Counted from the first letter of the stretch, positions 42,204 through 51,679 are shown. The stretch is DNA of 59,086 bases from Solirubrobacteraceae bacterium (GCA_030690545.1 JAUYGN010000149.1:1-59086), one strand, 5' to 3'. Made by a program: numbers and translations. The notes: generated by a model not told the origin, from the letters alone.

Positions 42204-43177
42204 TGATTCTGCAAACACCATCGTCGGGGCTCGTCCTCTCGCTCGACGGCGAGAAGGCCACGCTGCTGCACGCCGACCAGCCGCTGAAGACGTGGCCGGT
42301 CACACGAATCGCGTCCCTCACGTCGCAGCGAGCGGCCGAGATCGCCGACGACGGCCGGCTGCTGTGGATCGATCGCGCAGCACCCCGAGCTCTTCAAATC
42401 CTCCGCCAAGCGGGGCGACCCTTCGCCACCGCCGCCGGCGAACTCCACATCGTCGAACCCCCAAAGGTCGTCGTCGTGCAGCCACCGGCTCGATCGACGC
42501 GACTTGCGCCGAGCCCAGCACGGACGCTCGGCAAGGGAGCGGCACGGATCGGGCGCTGGCTGCTGCTTCACCCGAAGGACATCGCCGACACCCCGATCGG
42601 CAGGCTCGCCAAGGAGTGCAACTGCAGCGATGCGACGGCATCACGCGCCGTCGCACAGCTCTCCGAACGCGGGTTCCTCCGGGCGAGAACCGGATCCGAT
42701 GCGCGCCGGCGCACAGTCGAGGTCGCCGATGCAGGAGGGCTGCTCGACGCGATCGCCGACGAGGGCCCGTGGCGGCGTGCGCGTCAGACGACCTGGGACA
42801 TCGGCGCGTCGTCGACCGCGCAGGCGCTCGAGATGCTGCGCGACGCCGCGATGCGCGTCGAGCTCCCGCACGCCGTTGGCGGGATCGCCGGCGCCTCGAC
42901 CATCGATCCGATCGTCGAGCCAGCGGTCGTGACGGTGTGGCTCCCCGCAGACGACACCGATGACTGGCGCCGTGAACTCTTTGCCGAGACCGCTCGCCCC
43001 GCTCCAGGGCGCCTCACCGTCCGCGTCGCGCCCGATCCCGTCGTACTCGAATGGGGCGCGGAACGCGACCACCTACGCATCGCGGACCTCGTCCAGCTCT
43101 ACATCGACTGCCGTAACGCCGGGGAGCGCGCCATCGACCTCGCCGACGCCATGCGGCGCCGCATCATCCCCACGTGA
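42203..43177 (+). CDS. AbiEi-type antitoxin (type IV toxin-antitoxin), winged-helix regulator
   Basis: A 324-residue protein. Residues 1-95 form an alpha/beta N-terminal domain, 115-172 a winged helix (RIGRWLLLHPKDIADTPIGR then KECNCSDATASRAVAQLSER), and the C-terminus has the family pattern: a beta-rich part (RLTVRVAPDPVVLE) then LVQLYIDCRNAGERAIDLADAM. This order is that of actinobacterial AbiEi-family antitoxins, which repress their operon and neutralise the nucleotidyltransferase toxin. GTG 42203 fits the leaderless promoter; TTG at 42182 is an alternative. GTGA overlap with the toxin gene. Confidence 0.72.
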   Translation: MILQTPSSGLVLSLDGEKATLLHADQPLKTWPVTRIASLTSQRAAEIADDGRLLWIDRAAPRALQILRQAGRPFATAAGELHIVEPPKVVVVQPPARSTRLAPSPARTLGKGAARIGRWLLLHPKDIADTPIGRLAKECNCSDATASRAVAQLSERGFLRARTGSDARRRTVEVADAGGLLDAIADEGPWRRARQTTWDIGASSTAQALEMLRDAAMRVELPHAVGGIAGASTIDPIVEPAVVTVWLPADDTDDWRRELFAETARPAPGRLTVRVAPDPVVLEWGAERDHLRIADLVQLYIDCRNAGERAIDLADAMRRRIIPT

Positions 43178-43905
43178 AGATCGTCACGCCCGACCCACTG
43201 CTGCGCTTCGCCGCCGACGCCCTCGCGGCCGTCCGCGACGACATCGTCGTCATCGGAGCGAGCGCCGTGCGCGTCGCGCTGCACGGACGCGACGTCGCGC
43301 TCAGCCCCACCCGCGATGTCGACGCCGGCACACGCACGGAAGACGTCGATCGTGTCGTGGCAGCACTCGAAGCGGCAGGCCTGACGCGCAGCCCTGAACC
43401 GCACGAGCACGCATTCACGTGGATCCGCGACGACCACCTCAAGGTGCAACTCATTCGTCCGTTCCACCCGTTCCCGAAGGGCGACGCGCGACGCCTCCCG
43501 GTCAACAACACCATCACCGAACTGGCCCGCCACCGAGACAGCGTCGCGTTCGACGACGCGCCAGGCGAGCACCGTCTCTGGTGCGCAAACGCCGCCGCGC
43601 TGGTCGGCCTCAAGGCTCAGGCATTTGGCCGCACACGCCACGACGGCAAACCGGTCGACCGAGACTTCAGCGACGCCGCGCTCCTGCTCGCCAACGCCCT
43701 CGACGACATCACCGCCCAAGTCGCCACCGACACCGTCATACGCGGACGCGTGACAACTGCGGCGCGCAGACTCCTTGATGACCAATCCGCGGCCGACGCC
43801 GCAGTACGCGAACTCGTCGCGACCGACGCGTATCCGTCGGTCGCCGCAGCGCGTCGCGCCGTCGCAGTGGCCGCCGAACGAGCGTTGCGCCGCATCGACG
43901 CCTGA
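43174..43905 (+). CDS. AbiEii-type nucleotidyltransferase toxin
   Basis: A 243-residue DUF1814/AbiEii-like nucleotidyltransferase. Motif I is spread as GAS at 28-30 with DVD at 48-50 (TRDVDAGT), the pol-beta-type GS...DxD pattern with Ala between. Motif II is KVQLI near 90, and motif III has Lys147 (GLKAQAFGRTR) followed by DRDFSDAALLL (162-172). Such toxins transfer nucleotides to tRNA or protein and act in phage abortive infection. Coupled to the antitoxin by a 4-base overlap and followed by a terminator hairpin. Confidence 0.78.
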   Translation: MKIVTPDPLLRFAADALAAVRDDIVVIGASAVRVALHGRDVALSPTRDVDAGTRTEDVDRVVAALEAAGLTRSPEPHEHAFTWIRDDHLKVQLIRPFHPFPKGDARRLPVNNTITELARHRDSVAFDDAPGEHRLWCANAAALVGLKAQAFGRTRHDGKPVDRDFSDAALLLANALDDITAQVATDTVIRGRVTTAARRLLDDQSAADAAVRELVATDAYPSVAAARRAVAVAAERALRRIDA

Positions 43906-43947
43906 CCCAGGATCGGATACAGAAGGACCCAGGTCGGAAGCGATCGA

Positions 43948-43975
43948 AAGGACGTGGTGCCGCCGCCACGTCCTT
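43948..43975 (+). terminator. terminator hairpin of the AbiE-type operon
   Basis: AAGGACGTGG and CCACGTCCTT form a perfect 10-bp stem with an 8-base loop, 42 bases after the toxin stop. The right arm includes the 12-base sequence that is repeated near the other end of the element. The remaining 115 bases to attR show nothing I recognise. Confidence 0.65.
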
Positions 43976-44090
43976 AACCCGCCGGGAACCGCACGAATCC
44001 GAAGGAAAGCCACGCTCGCCACGCAGATCGCAGAACCGACTGATTTGCAGGATATTCATCCCATTCCGAGGGCGACTATCCGAGTCGCTG

Positions 44091-44130
44091 AAATCGTGGT
44101 GTCCCCGGTTCGAGTCCGGGTCTCGCCATC
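44091..44130 (+). other. attR-like copy of the tRNA-Phe 3' end
   Basis: An exact 40-base copy of 40999-41038, containing the 3' anticodon stem, T arm and acceptor strand but no 5' half of a tRNA, so it is not a functional tRNA gene. It marks the right border of the element; ordinary chromosomal genes resume after it. Confidence 0.85.
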
Positions 44131-44211
44131 TCCGCAAGGTTCCCGCATGCGGTGGACCGGCGAGCCGCGCGCGCTGATGCTCGCTCTCGTCGACGAGATA
44201 GCGTGTCGGGC

Positions 44212-44514
44212 ATGACCTTCGCAAACGTCGGCACGCTGGGCACGGTGCCCGGCAAGCGCGACGAGCTCGTCTCGCGACTCACCGAGCGCAGCGCCGCGCT
44301 CGCCGAGGCGGGCTGCCTGCTGTACGAGGTCGGCGTCAACGCCGACGAGCCGGACACCGTCTTCGTCGTCGAGCTCTGGACGAGCGCCGAGGCGCACCGT
44401 GCGTCGCTGCAGCTGCCCGAGGTGCGAGAGGCGATCGCCGCGGCGCGGCCGTTGCTGTCCGGCGAGCTCGGCGGCTTCCGGTTCGACGTCGTCGGGTCGC
44501 CGCTGGGCGACTGA
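44212..44514 (+). CDS. antibiotic-biosynthesis-monooxygenase (ABM/YgiN-fold) protein
   Basis: A 100-residue ferredoxin-like dimeric barrel protein. VPGKRDELVSRLTER, GCLLYEVGVNADEPDTVFVVELW and SAEAHRASLQLPEV are the conserved strands and helix of the ABM family, which includes quinol oxygenases and heme-degrading enzymes. ATG 44212 gives the family start. First chromosomal gene to the right of the attR copy. Confidence 0.85.
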   Translation: MTFANVGTLGTVPGKRDELVSRLTERSAALAEAGCLLYEVGVNADEPDTVFVVELWTSAEAHRASLQLPEVREAIAAARPLLSGELGGFRFDVVGSPLGD

Positions 44515-44623
44515 TCGAGCAATGCCCGGGGTCGTGCGTCCGCCCGCACTCAGTGGCTGAGCGTCCCACGCGCCGTCCAGGGCGACAAAGCCTCGAAAGC
44601 GGTCGCGATTGATCACGTCCCCG

Positions 44624-45286
44624 TCATGAGCGTCGCGCGAAGGTCAGGTGGGTGACGCCGCTGGGCGTGGAGACGGCCTCGACGTCGTAGCGCTCCTCGA
44701 TCCCTTCCAGCCCATCCCACAGTCGCACGCCGCGGCCGAGCAGGATCGGCACCTGCACGACGTGCAGGACGTCGATCAGGTCGGCGGCGAGGAAGTCGCG
44801 CACGATCGTCGGGCCGCCGCCGACGCGCACGTCGAGATCGCCCGCCGCCTCGCGGGCGACGTCGAGCGCCTCGCGTGGGGTGGCGTCGACGAAGTGAAAC
44901 ACGGTGCCGCCCTCCATCTCGATCGACGGTCGGGGGTGGTGGGTGAGCACGAAGACGGGCGTGTGGAACGGCGGGTTCGGCCCCCACCATCCGCGCCACT
45001 CCCGCTCGCTGCCGACGTCGGCCCAGGGTCCGGCTTCGGGGGGACCGAACTTGCCACGCCCCATGATCTCGGCGCCCACGCCGGGCTCGATGCGCTCGGC
45101 GAAGGCGTTGTCGACACCGGTGCTGCCGCCGGGCTGGCCGACCTTGGACCGCCAGAACCGGGTGGCGAACATCCACTCGTGCAGACGTTCCCCGGCGTGG
45201 CCGAACGAGGCGTCGAGGGTGATGCCCTCACCGGTGGCGAAGCCGTCCAGCGAGATCGAGAGGTTGTGGACGCGGACCTGGGACAT
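44624..45286 (-). CDS. dihydrofolate-reductase-fold (RibD C-terminal-like) protein
   Basis: A 220-residue protein of the DHFR/RibD-reductase superfamily. VHNLSISLDGFATG is the typical first strand, then EIMGRGKFG, VFVLTHHPR and the nucleotide-binding VRVGGGPTIVRDFLAADLIDVL. Such proteins bind NADPH and reduce pteridine- or ribitylamino-like compounds; many are uncharacterised. The downstream 109-base gap toward the ABM gene is between convergent genes and shows nothing. Confidence 0.85.
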   Translation of the reverse strand: MSQVRVHNLSISLDGFATGEGITLDASFGHAGERLHEWMFATRFWRSKVGQPGGSTGVDNAFAERIEPGVGAEIMGRGKFGPPEAGPWADVGSEREWRGWWGPNPPFHTPVFVLTHHPRPSIEMEGGTVFHFVDATPREALDVAREAAGDLDVRVGGGPTIVRDFLAADLIDVLHVVQVPILLGRGVRLWDGLEGIEERYDVEAVSTPSGVTHLTFARRS

Positions 45287-45325
45287 GCTCTCTCCTGGGT
45301 ATCGTGAGGTGGCGAGGCGGGCGGC

Positions 45326-45757
45326 CTACGCGCGGCGGCGGTAGATGACCTTCAGGTCGTCCTTCCACTCGCCCGGGATCGTGGCGAGCTGGTAGACGGC
45401 CTCGAAGGCGTCGGGGTGGATGGCGGCGGCGAGGCGCTGGTCGAAGCCGGGCGCCTCGCGCCAGATGCGCAGGACGCCGTCCTCCAGCGACGTGTCGTAG
45501 GTGCGACGCACGCCGCGGGAGTCGAAGTACTCCATGACGAGCCCGTCGCCGGTCTCACGCGGGCCGATCACGCAGACCGCGTCGGGGAAGAGCTCGTGCT
45601 CGTGACGGGAGCGCAGGATCACGAAGCGGCGGCCCTCCAGCCACTCGTACGTGACGACGCCCGGCACGACCCCATCGAACTCGGGGTGCGTCGCCTCGGT
45701 GCCCCAGGTGCCGATCAGGGCGTCGAAGGGCTCGAGGGCGGGATCTCGGTCGGTCAT
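45326..45757 (-). CDS. conserved hypothetical beta-barrel protein
   Basis: A 143-residue soluble protein starting MTDRDPALEPFDALIGTWGTEATHP. The GTW motif, the VTYEWLEGRRFVILRSRHE strands, VIGPRETGDG and YFDSRGVRRTYDTSLEDGVLRIWRE are the pattern of small calycin-like proteins with unknown ligand. AAGGGC upstream supports this ATG over an earlier one. 39 bases before the DHFR-fold gene, so probably co-transcribed with it. Confidence 0.7.
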   Translation of the reverse strand: MTDRDPALEPFDALIGTWGTEATHPEFDGVVPGVVTYEWLEGRRFVILRSRHEHELFPDAVCVIGPRETGDGLVMEYFDSRGVRRTYDTSLEDGVLRIWREAPGFDQRLAAAIHPDAFEAVYQLATIPGEWKDDLKVIYRRRA

Positions 45758-45851
45758 GCCCTTATGACCGCCGGGCAGGACGGAACTCATCGCGCGGGCG
45801 CCGACGATCCTCATCGCCGTGCCGCACCCGACGCACGACCCCGTGCCGGGG

Positions 45852-46112
45852 TCACGCTCGCGCCCGAGCGTCGGCGACGACGGCCCACCAGGACGTGAGC
45901 GTCGGGGCCTCCACCAAGTCCATGAACGTGAGCTCGACGCCTGCCGCGCTCCAGTGCTCCGCCAGCGCCATCACGCGGATCGAGTCGAGGCCGGCGTCGA
46001 GGAGGTCGGCGTCGTCGCCGAGCGCGCCCAGGTCGGCGTCGAGGAGCGCCGCGACGGCGGCGCGGAGGCTGTCGATGTCCTGCGGCAGGGGCGGCAGCGG
46101 CGCGGCGGTCAT
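45852..46112 (-). CDS. stand-alone aryl carrier protein
   Basis: An 86-residue phosphopantetheine carrier. [21 protein letters not shown] contains the attachment Ser in LDSIR, the motif of the aryl carrier domain fused to the C-terminus of EntB/DhbB in classical systems. Here it is separate: its ATG overlaps the isochorismatase stop by 4 bases. It should be primed by the nearby Sfp-type PPTase, loaded with 2,3-dihydroxybenzoate by DhbE, and feed the downstream NRPS/PKS. Last gene of the dhb operon. Confidence 0.9.
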   Translation of the reverse strand: MTAAPLPPLPQDIDSLRAAVAALLDADLGALGDDADLLDAGLDSIRVMALAEHWSAAGVELTFMDLVEAPTLTSWWAVVADARARA

Positions 46113-46870
46113 CGACACGGGCTCGGTCGCGGCTCGCGAGTCGGACGGTCCCTCCACGCTCCCGGCCCGGCCCGTGGTGGTGGTACCCACACGTCACCGT
46201 CCCGGGTCGAGCCGGTCCCGCCCGCGGCGTCGGGCGCCCGCAGCGCGTCGAGCACCTGCGCCGCCATGGTCGTGACGGCGCAGCGTCCTGCCGCCCAGCG
46301 CAGCGCCATCCGATGCTCCTCGAGCGAGAAGTCGGCCGTCGCGTCTGCGACGAAGAACGCCTCCACGTCGCGCATGAACGCCTCGCAGGCCGTCATCAGG
46401 CAGCCGATATGGGCGTAGATCCCGGTGATGATCAGCTGGTCGCGGCCCAGGTCCCGCATCATCTCCCGCAGGTCGGTGCGCTGGAAGGCGCTGTAGCGCC
46501 ACTTCGTCAGGACGCGGTCGCCGTCGGCTGGCGCCAGCGCATCGACGATCCGGTGGGCGGCGCCGTCCTGGCCCAGTCCGGTGCCCCAGAAGTCGGTCAG
46601 CAGGCCGCGATCCCGAGGGTCCTGGTCCGGTGGCTGGGCCGAGTAGACGACCGGGACCCCGAGCGCACGGCAGCGCTCGGCGAGCCCGGCGATCCGCGGC
46701 ACCACGTCGGCCAGCGGGGCCTCGCCCTCGGGGTAGGCGGCGACGAAGTAGTTCTGCATGTCGTGGACGAGCAGGACGGCACGGGCAGGATCGACGCGCC
46801 AGCCGACGCGGCGGGGCGGCAGGTCGGCGGCGCAGGGCAGCGCGTACGGAGCGATCGGAGCGATGGACAT
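46109..46870 (-). CDS. dhbB: isochorismatase (2,3-dihydro-2,3-dihydroxybenzoate synthase)
   Basis: A 253-residue isochorismatase that removes pyruvate from isochorismate. It begins [12 protein letters not shown], the standard DhbB/EntB start. Motifs: [13 protein letters not shown] with catalytic Asp, [13 protein letters not shown] with catalytic Lys, and [21 protein letters not shown]. The C-terminal carrier domain is missing and replaced by about 40 Pro/Arg/Gly residues, with the carrier encoded as the next gene, so the usual two-domain protein is split. GGAGATCCCT before the ATG is a good ribosome site. Confidence 0.93.
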   Translation of the reverse strand: MSIAPIAPYALPCAADLPPRRVGWRVDPARAVLLVHDMQNYFVAAYPEGEAPLADVVPRIAGLAERCRALGVPVVYSAQPPDQDPRDRGLLTDFWGTGLGQDGAAHRIVDALAPADGDRVLTKWRYSAFQRTDLREMMRDLGRDQLIITGIYAHIGCLMTACEAFMRDVEAFFVADATADFSLEEHRMALRWAAGRCAVTTMAAQVLDALRAPDAAGGTGSTRDGDVWVPPPRAGPGAWRDRPTREPRPSPCR

Positions 46871-46901
46871 AGGGATCTCCGGGGGATCGGGGGTGGGTCG
46901 G

Positions 46902-48623
46902 TCAGTCCTCGGCGGGGCGCGAGAGGCGGCGGACGATCTCGGCACGGAGGTCCTGCTTGCTGACCTTGCCGACGTTCGTGCGCGGGAGCGCGCCGATCTG
47001 CTCGACGCGGTCGGGCACCTTGAACGCCGCGACGCCGCGCTCCCGCACGAACCGCCGCAGCGCCGGTCCGTCGACGGCCGCGTCGCCGCGCGGCACGACG
47101 AACGCACAGGTCCGCTCGTCGAGGTAGGGGTCGGGCATCGCGACGACCGCGGCGTCGTGCACGGCGGGGTGCGCGAGCAGGTGGTTCTCGATCTCCTCCG
47201 CCGCGACCTTCTCGCCGCCGCGGTTGATCTGGTCCTTCTCACGGCCCTCGACGACGATCCCGCCCTCCGGGGTCAGGCGGACGAGGTCGCCGGTGCGATA
47301 CCAGCCGCCCGGCGTGAACGCCCGCGCGTTGTGGACCGGCGCCCGGTAGTAGCCGCGGATCGTGTAGGGGCCGCGCGTGAGCAGGTGGCCGGTCGCGCCG
47401 AGCGGCAGGTCGCGGTCGTCGTCGTCGACGACGCGCAGCTCGTCGTGCTCGGCCATCGGACGACCCTGCGTGGTGACGATCGTCTGCTCGTCGTCGTCCA
47501 GGCGGGTGTAGCTCACGAGCCCCTCCGCCATCCCGAACACCTGCTGGAGCGTGCAGCCGAGCGTCGGGCGCACTCGCCGAGCGACCGCCGCGCTGAGCTT
47601 CGCGCCGCCGACCTGCAGGACCGCGAGCGACGTGAGGTCGTCGCGGCCCGCCCGCGACCCGGCGACGGCGTCGAGCCAGGTGAGCGCCAGCGGCGGAACG
47701 ACGCCGGTGATCGTCACGCGCTCGCGCTCGATCAGCGGCAGGGCCGTGGCGGGGCTCGGGTCGGGCGCGAGGACGACGCGTCCCCCGGCGTACAGGGTGC
47801 CCATGATCCCGGGCGAGCTCAGGGGGTAGTTGTGTGCGACCGGCAGGACGGCGAGGTAGACGCCGTCGGGCGTCAAGCCGCACAGTTCGGCGCTGCGCCG
47901 CAAGGTGTAGAGATACTCGTCGTGCGTGCGCGGGATCAGCTTCGGTACGCCGGTCGAGCCGCCCGAGAGCTGCAGCAGGGCCACGTCGGAGGAGCGTGGC
48001 GCCCATCCCCCGCCTTCAGCGTGCGCGTCGATCCGCCCGCGGTCCGGCTCGCCCGTGGTGCGCAGGTCGTCGAGCGCGACGAACGGCCGCGAGGCGGCTG
48101 CAGGAGTCGCCGCGTCGCCGGCCACGATCACGTGCTCGAGCGCCGGCACGGTGGCCTGCACCTCCGCGGCCAGGTCCCGTGGGTCGAACCGCCCGTCGGG
48201 CAGCCCGATGACGTACGCGGTCGCCTCGGCGTGGGCGCAGAAGTACGCGATCTCCGCGTGGCGGTGCGGCGGCAGCGCGAAGACCGGCAGCGCACCGATG
48301 CGCAGCAGCGCGAAGCAGACCTCGGCGAACTCCGCGACGTTGCCCAGCTGCAGGACGACCCGGTCTCCGGCCGCGATCCCGAGCGTCCGCAAGCCCACGG
48401 CCAACCGGTCGGCGCGATCGTCCAGCTCCCCGTACGTCCAGCGCTCTCTCCCCGCCACCACAGCCACGTGATCCGGGCGGGCGACCGCGCGCTCGCGCAG
48501 CATCGACCCGAACGTCTCGCCGCGCCAATAGCCGAGTGCCCGCCAGCGCGCGGCGAGCGCGGGCGGCCAGGGGACGACGTCTCGAGCGTCGAGCGTCGTG
48601 CCGAGCCGCTCGGTGTCGCTCAC
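46902..48623 (-). CDS. dhbE: 2,3-dihydroxybenzoate-AMP ligase
   Basis: A 573-residue stand-alone adenylation enzyme. It activates 2,3-dihydroxybenzoate and loads it on the aryl carrier. The P-loop is [16 protein letters not shown]; the acyl pocket has the DhbE-type [12 protein letters not shown] (Asn of catechol-specific ligases). Later motifs are [30 protein letters not shown] and [13 protein letters not shown] with the C-terminal Lys in NVGKVSKQ. The GTG start overlaps the dhbC stop. A salicylate-type ligase is the main alternative, but with dhbA present DHB is favoured. Confidence 0.94.
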   Translation of the reverse strand: MSDTERLGTTLDARDVVPWPPALAARWRALGYWRGETFGSMLRERAVARPDHVAVVAGRERWTYGELDDRADRLAVGLRTLGIAAGDRVVLQLGNVAEFAEVCFALLRIGALPVFALPPHRHAEIAYFCAHAEATAYVIGLPDGRFDPRDLAAEVQATVPALEHVIVAGDAATPAAASRPFVALDDLRTTGEPDRGRIDAHAEGGGWAPRSSDVALLQLSGGSTGVPKLIPRTHDEYLYTLRRSAELCGLTPDGVYLAVLPVAHNYPLSSPGIMGTLYAGGRVVLAPDPSPATALPLIERERVTITGVVPPLALTWLDAVAGSRAGRDDLTSLAVLQVGGAKLSAAVARRVRPTLGCTLQQVFGMAEGLVSYTRLDDDEQTIVTTQGRPMAEHDELRVVDDDDRDLPLGATGHLLTRGPYTIRGYYRAPVHNARAFTPGGWYRTGDLVRLTPEGGIVVEGREKDQINRGGEKVAAEEIENHLLAHPAVHDAAVVAMPDPYLDERTCAFVVPRGDAAVDGPALRRFVRERGVAAFKVPDRVEQIGALPRTNVGKVSKQDLRAEIVRRLSRPAED

Positions 48624-49810
48624 CGCTGCTCCTCCACGCCGATCGCGGCGAGGAACGTCCGGAACTTCGCCTGGGTCTCCGCCAGCTCGCCCGCGCCGCT
48701 CGACCCGGCGACGACGCCCGCGCCGGCGAACAGCCTCACGCTGTCGCCGCGCACGATCCCGCAGCGGATGGTCACGACCCACTCGCCGTCGCCGGAGGCG
48801 TCCTGCCAGCCGACGGCCCCAGCGTAGGGACCGCGCTGGAACGGCTCGAGCTCCTCGATCAGCGCGTGCGCCGCCCCGGGGGGAGTTCCGCAGACCGCCG
48901 GCGTCGGGTGCAGCGCCGTCGCGAGGGTCAGCGCCGAGGCACGCGGCTCCGCGAGGCGCCCGACGACCGTCGTGCCCAGATGCCACATCGCGGTCGTCGC
49001 CACGAGGCTCGGCTCCGCCGGCACGTCGAGCGTCGCGCAGAACGGGCGCAGCGCGGCGGCGACCGCCTCGACGACGACGCAATGCTCGTGCCGGTCCTTG
49101 GGCGAGCGGAACAGCGCGGCGGCCCGGTCGTGGTCCTCGCCCGGATCCCGTCGGCGCGCGGCCGATCCCGCGAGCGGGCGAGCGACGACCAGATCGCCCT
49201 GGCGCGAGACGAGCAGCTCGGGACTGGCTCCGACGAGGGTCTCGCCGCCGAGGTCCACGGCGAAGACGTAGCCGCGCGGGTCCCGCGTCGCCAGGCGCCG
49301 CAGCAGCACCCCGGCGTCGATCGGACCATCGGCCCGCAGCTCGAGCGACCGCGCGAGCACCACCTTCTCCAGCCGGTCGGCGCCCATCCGCCCGACGGCT
49401 TCGTCGACGATGCCCGCGTACGCGGCCGGCTCCGGCACCGGGCGCACCGACCACGCGGATCCCGTGCCGCCGCGACCGCCGGGGGCTGGACGATCGGCGC
49501 CCAGCAGCGCGGCTTCGTCGGCGGCCAGCGGCGCACCACGGCGGACGTGCTCGGGGACCACGACGCGAACCGGTCCGTCGGGCGAGAACGGGAGCGCACC
49601 GAAGGCGACCGGGTCGCGATGGCCGTCGTCGGCCACGCTGCGCAGGAACGCCTCGACGCGTTCGACGAGCTCGTCGTGGAGACCCGGGGGCAGCACGGCG
49701 CGGTGCCCCTCGCCCAGCAGCGCGTGGCGAGGCGAGCAGAAGAACGCCGCGCCGGGTGCATACCCCTGCAGCAGCGACTCGGCGGTGCCCGGGACGGAGA
49801 CCGTGCTCAC
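48620..49810 (-). CDS. dhbC: isochorismate synthase
   Basis: A 396-residue chorismate-binding enzyme converting chorismate to isochorismate, the entry step to 2,3-DHB. Core motifs: [87 protein letters not shown], and [13 protein letters not shown] with the metal-binding acidic residues nearby. GTG at 49810 has AGGAG upstream and matches the family N-terminus. The 115 bases after dhbA contain only this leader. Confidence 0.94.
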   Translation of the reverse strand: MSTVSVPGTAESLLQGYAPGAAFFCSPRHALLGEGHRAVLPPGLHDELVERVEAFLRSVADDGHRDPVAFGALPFSPDGPVRVVVPEHVRRGAPLAADEAALLGADRPAPGGRGGTGSAWSVRPVPEPAAYAGIVDEAVGRMGADRLEKVVLARSLELRADGPIDAGVLLRRLATRDPRGYVFAVDLGGETLVGASPELLVSRQGDLVVARPLAGSAARRRDPGEDHDRAAALFRSPKDRHEHCVVVEAVAAALRPFCATLDVPAEPSLVATTAMWHLGTTVVGRLAEPRASALTLATALHPTPAVCGTPPGAAHALIEELEPFQRGPYAGAVGWQDASGDGEWVVTIRCGIVRGDSVRLFAGAGVVAGSSGAGELAETQAKFRTFLAAIGVEEQR

Positions 49811-49925
49811 GCGACCGTCGTTCTCCTGCGGCGGCCGGCGGTCTCGGGACGACGAGGACGGCTGGGCGACGGTCCGAGGCGCTTCGACAGGCCCGGTCGG
49901 AGCAGCCGCGGGAGTGCCGGGACCC

Positions 49926-50696
49926 TCACCCACGGAGCGTCGCCCCGCCGTCGACGTAGAGGTCGTGCATCGTGATGTGGCGGGCCCGGTCGGAGACCAG
50001 GAAGTCGACGGCCGCGGCCACATCCTCGGGGGTGGCGATGCGCCCGAGGGGTATCCCCGCCTTGAACGCGGCCGGGTCGCCGTCGATCGTTCGGCGCTCC
50101 GCGTCGTCGTCCGTCCACAGCGCCCGCTGCATCGGCGTGTCGGTCGAGCCCGGCGCGACGACGTTGCAGCGGATCCCGTGCGGAGCGAGCTCCAGCCCCA
50201 GGCTGCGGGTGAAGGAGGCGGCGGCGGCCTTCGAGGCGCCGTAGGCGGCCATGCCGGCCCGGGGCACGCCCGCGGCGTTGGACGCCACGGTGACGATGCA
50301 GCCGCAGCCGCGGGAACGCATCCGCCGGGCGACGGCCCGGGAGACGAGGAACACCCCGGTCGCATTGACGGCGAAGGTCTCGTCCCACGCCGCGTCGTCG
50401 GTGTCGACCACGGCACCGGGGCGCAGCACGCCCGCGACGCTCACGAGGACGCCGATCGGCCCGGCCTCGTCCTCCGCCCGAGCCACCACGGCCTCGACCG
50501 CGGAGCGCCGGGTCACATCCAACTCGATCCCGAGGGCGCTCCCGCCGATCGCCGCGGCGACGTGCTCGGCGGCACCGCGGTGGCGATCGGTCACGACGAC
50601 GAGACGACCACCGGCCGCCAGGGCGTGGGCGACGGCGGCACCGATGCCGCTCCCGCCACCGGTGACGAACGCGACCCTGGGGGGCGATCCGGACAT
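49926..50696 (-). CDS. dhbA: 2,3-dihydro-2,3-dihydroxybenzoate dehydrogenase
   Basis: A 256-residue [12 protein letters not shown] binds [12 protein letters not shown] is the NAG-equivalent, and the catalytic set is Ser in [11 protein letters not shown] plus YGASK. It ends [13 protein letters not shown], the EntA/DhbA style. It oxidises the dihydro intermediate to 2,3-dihydroxybenzoate. First gene of the dhb operon, with the iron boxes 86-120 bases upstream. GAGG precedes the ATG. Confidence 0.92.
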   Translation of the reverse strand: MSGSPPRVAFVTGGGSGIGAAVAHALAAGGRLVVVTDRHRGAAEHVAAAIGGSALGIELDVTRRSAVEAVVARAEDEAGPIGVLVSVAGVLRPGAVVDTDDAAWDETFAVNATGVFLVSRAVARRMRSRGCGCIVTVASNAAGVPRAGMAAYGASKAAAASFTRSLGLELAPHGIRCNVVAPGSTDTPMQRALWTDDDAERRTIDGDPAAFKAGIPLGRIATPEDVAAAVDFLVSDRARHITMHDLYVDGGATLRG

Positions 50697-50781
50697 GCTC
50701 TGACCTCGGTCGGTTGGGGGGGACGCGAACGGGCCGTCAAGGAGACGGGTACGCGGTCGTCCGGACGCGTCCAGACAACCG

Positions 50782-50818
50782 TTAGGTCACCTTACCAATC
50801 ATCGTCAGGTGACCCTAC
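50782..50818 (-). promoter_or_regulatory. two iron-box-like sites upstream of dhbA
   Basis: TTAGGTCACCTTAC (50782-50795) and TCAGGTGACCCTAC (50805-50818) are near-identical palindromic 14-mers, 23 bases apart. They resemble DtxR/IdeR boxes (TTAGG...CCTAA) and the pair at 51.7 kb. They lie in the 212-base region that must contain the dhb operon promoter, so iron-dependent repression is the obvious reading. A partial third (GTTAGGCTTCCCAAC) starts at 50827. Confidence 0.75.
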
Positions 50819-50908
50819 TAATAGTTGTTAGGCTTCCCAACCATCGCCGTCCAGGAACTCCGAGCACTCCAATTCGCCCCCTCGGCGCGGAGCCGACGGG
50901 CCGCAGGG

Positions 50909-51679
50909 TCAGCCGTCGCGGAGGACGGCGAGCGCGGCGACATGCCCCGGACCGGCGTCGAGGTCCCAGAGCGCGAAGCGTCGAGCCTCGGGAAGCCCGC
51001 CGCTCGTCGCAGCGACCCGCGGAGCACCGTCCCGGGCGAGAACGATCGCTTCCGGCGGGACCGTCAGGCCGACTCCGACCGCCTTCAGGATCGCTTCCTT
51101 CCGCGTCCAGGCGCGCAGCAGCTCGAGCTGCCGGGAGCAGCCGGTCCCGAGCTCGGGATCCGTGCGAGCCCGCAGGGCCGCGTGCTCCGCGGGGCCCAGG
51201 AGCGTCGTCGCCACCGCCTCGATGCTCGCGGACGATGCGAGCGGCTCGACGTCGACGCCGACGGCGTGCACGTCACAGAGCGCCACCAGGACGAGCTGAC
51301 CGCCGTGGGCGATCGAGATCCCGCGCGGCCCACCCGGGACGACCGGCCGCCCTCCGCCGGCGCCGGCGCCGGCGAGCGCCGGCGCCGGTGCCGTCCGCAC
51401 CTCGATCGTCCGCGCAGCGACGCCGTGACGCTCCGCCACCGCATGGCGAAGCACGCGCCGCCCGACGGCGAAGCGGGCGCGGTCGACCTCCCGCCGCAGC
51501 CGATCGTGGCGCCGCCGCTCGGCGTCGTCCAGCAGCATCAGCGCATCTCCACCGTCCGCCGGCCGGGCAGCGTGGATCTCCACGACGACGTCGTCGCCGA
51601 CCGACACCGCGGTCGCGCGGCCGGCGGGAGGATCCGGGCGACCGGCACGCGGCAGGCGAAGGACGGGGCGCGTGTCCAT
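50909..51679 (-). CDS. Sfp/EntD-type 4'-phosphopantetheinyl transferase
   Basis: A 256-residue PPTase. GISIAHGGQLVLVALC, then VGVDVEPL (metal-binding Asp/Glu, GVDVE), and RAWTRKEAILKAVGVGL (the W-x-x-K-E-A motif) are the Sfp-family signatures. It activates the carrier protein and the downstream megasynthase by attaching phosphopantetheine from CoA. ATG 51679 is preferred; an in-frame GTG at 51733 lies inside the iron boxes. Divergent from the ABC gene, sharing the boxes at 51724-51751. Confidence 0.92.
   Translation of the reverse strand: MDTRPVLRLPRAGRPDPPAGRATAVSVGDDVVVEIHAARPADGGDALMLLDDAERRRHDRLRREVDRARFAVGRRVLRHAVAERHGVAARTIEVRTAPAPALAGAGAGGGRPVVPGGPRGISIAHGGQLVLVALCDVHAVGVDVEPLASSASIEAVATTLLGPAEHAALRARTDPELGTGCSRQLELLRAWTRKEAILKAVGVGLTVPPEAIVLARDGAPRVAATSGGLPEARRFALWDLDAGPGHVAALAVLRDG

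Larger units (their letters stand above)
41039..44130. mobile_element. tRNA-Phe-integrated element, 3.1 kb, carrying an AbiE-type pair, no integrase
   Basis: The DNA between the tRNA-Phe copy and the repeated tRNA end (44091-44130) differs from its surroundings: more A/T, shorter and broken genes, looser codon bias. It holds a small open frame, a frameshifted small gene, a fragment, and an intact AbiEi/AbiEii-type toxin-antitoxin operon with its own promoter and terminator. A 12-base sequence CACGTCCTTAAC occurs near both ends (41134-41145, 43967-43978). There is no recognisable integrase, so it is either a decayed island or a small non-autonomous passenger mobilised in trans. Confidence 0.8.

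Noticed and set aside
44091..44130. A second tRNA-Phe gene
   Set aside because: Only the 3' half is present and no matching 5' acceptor or D arm precedes it, so it is an attachment-site copy.
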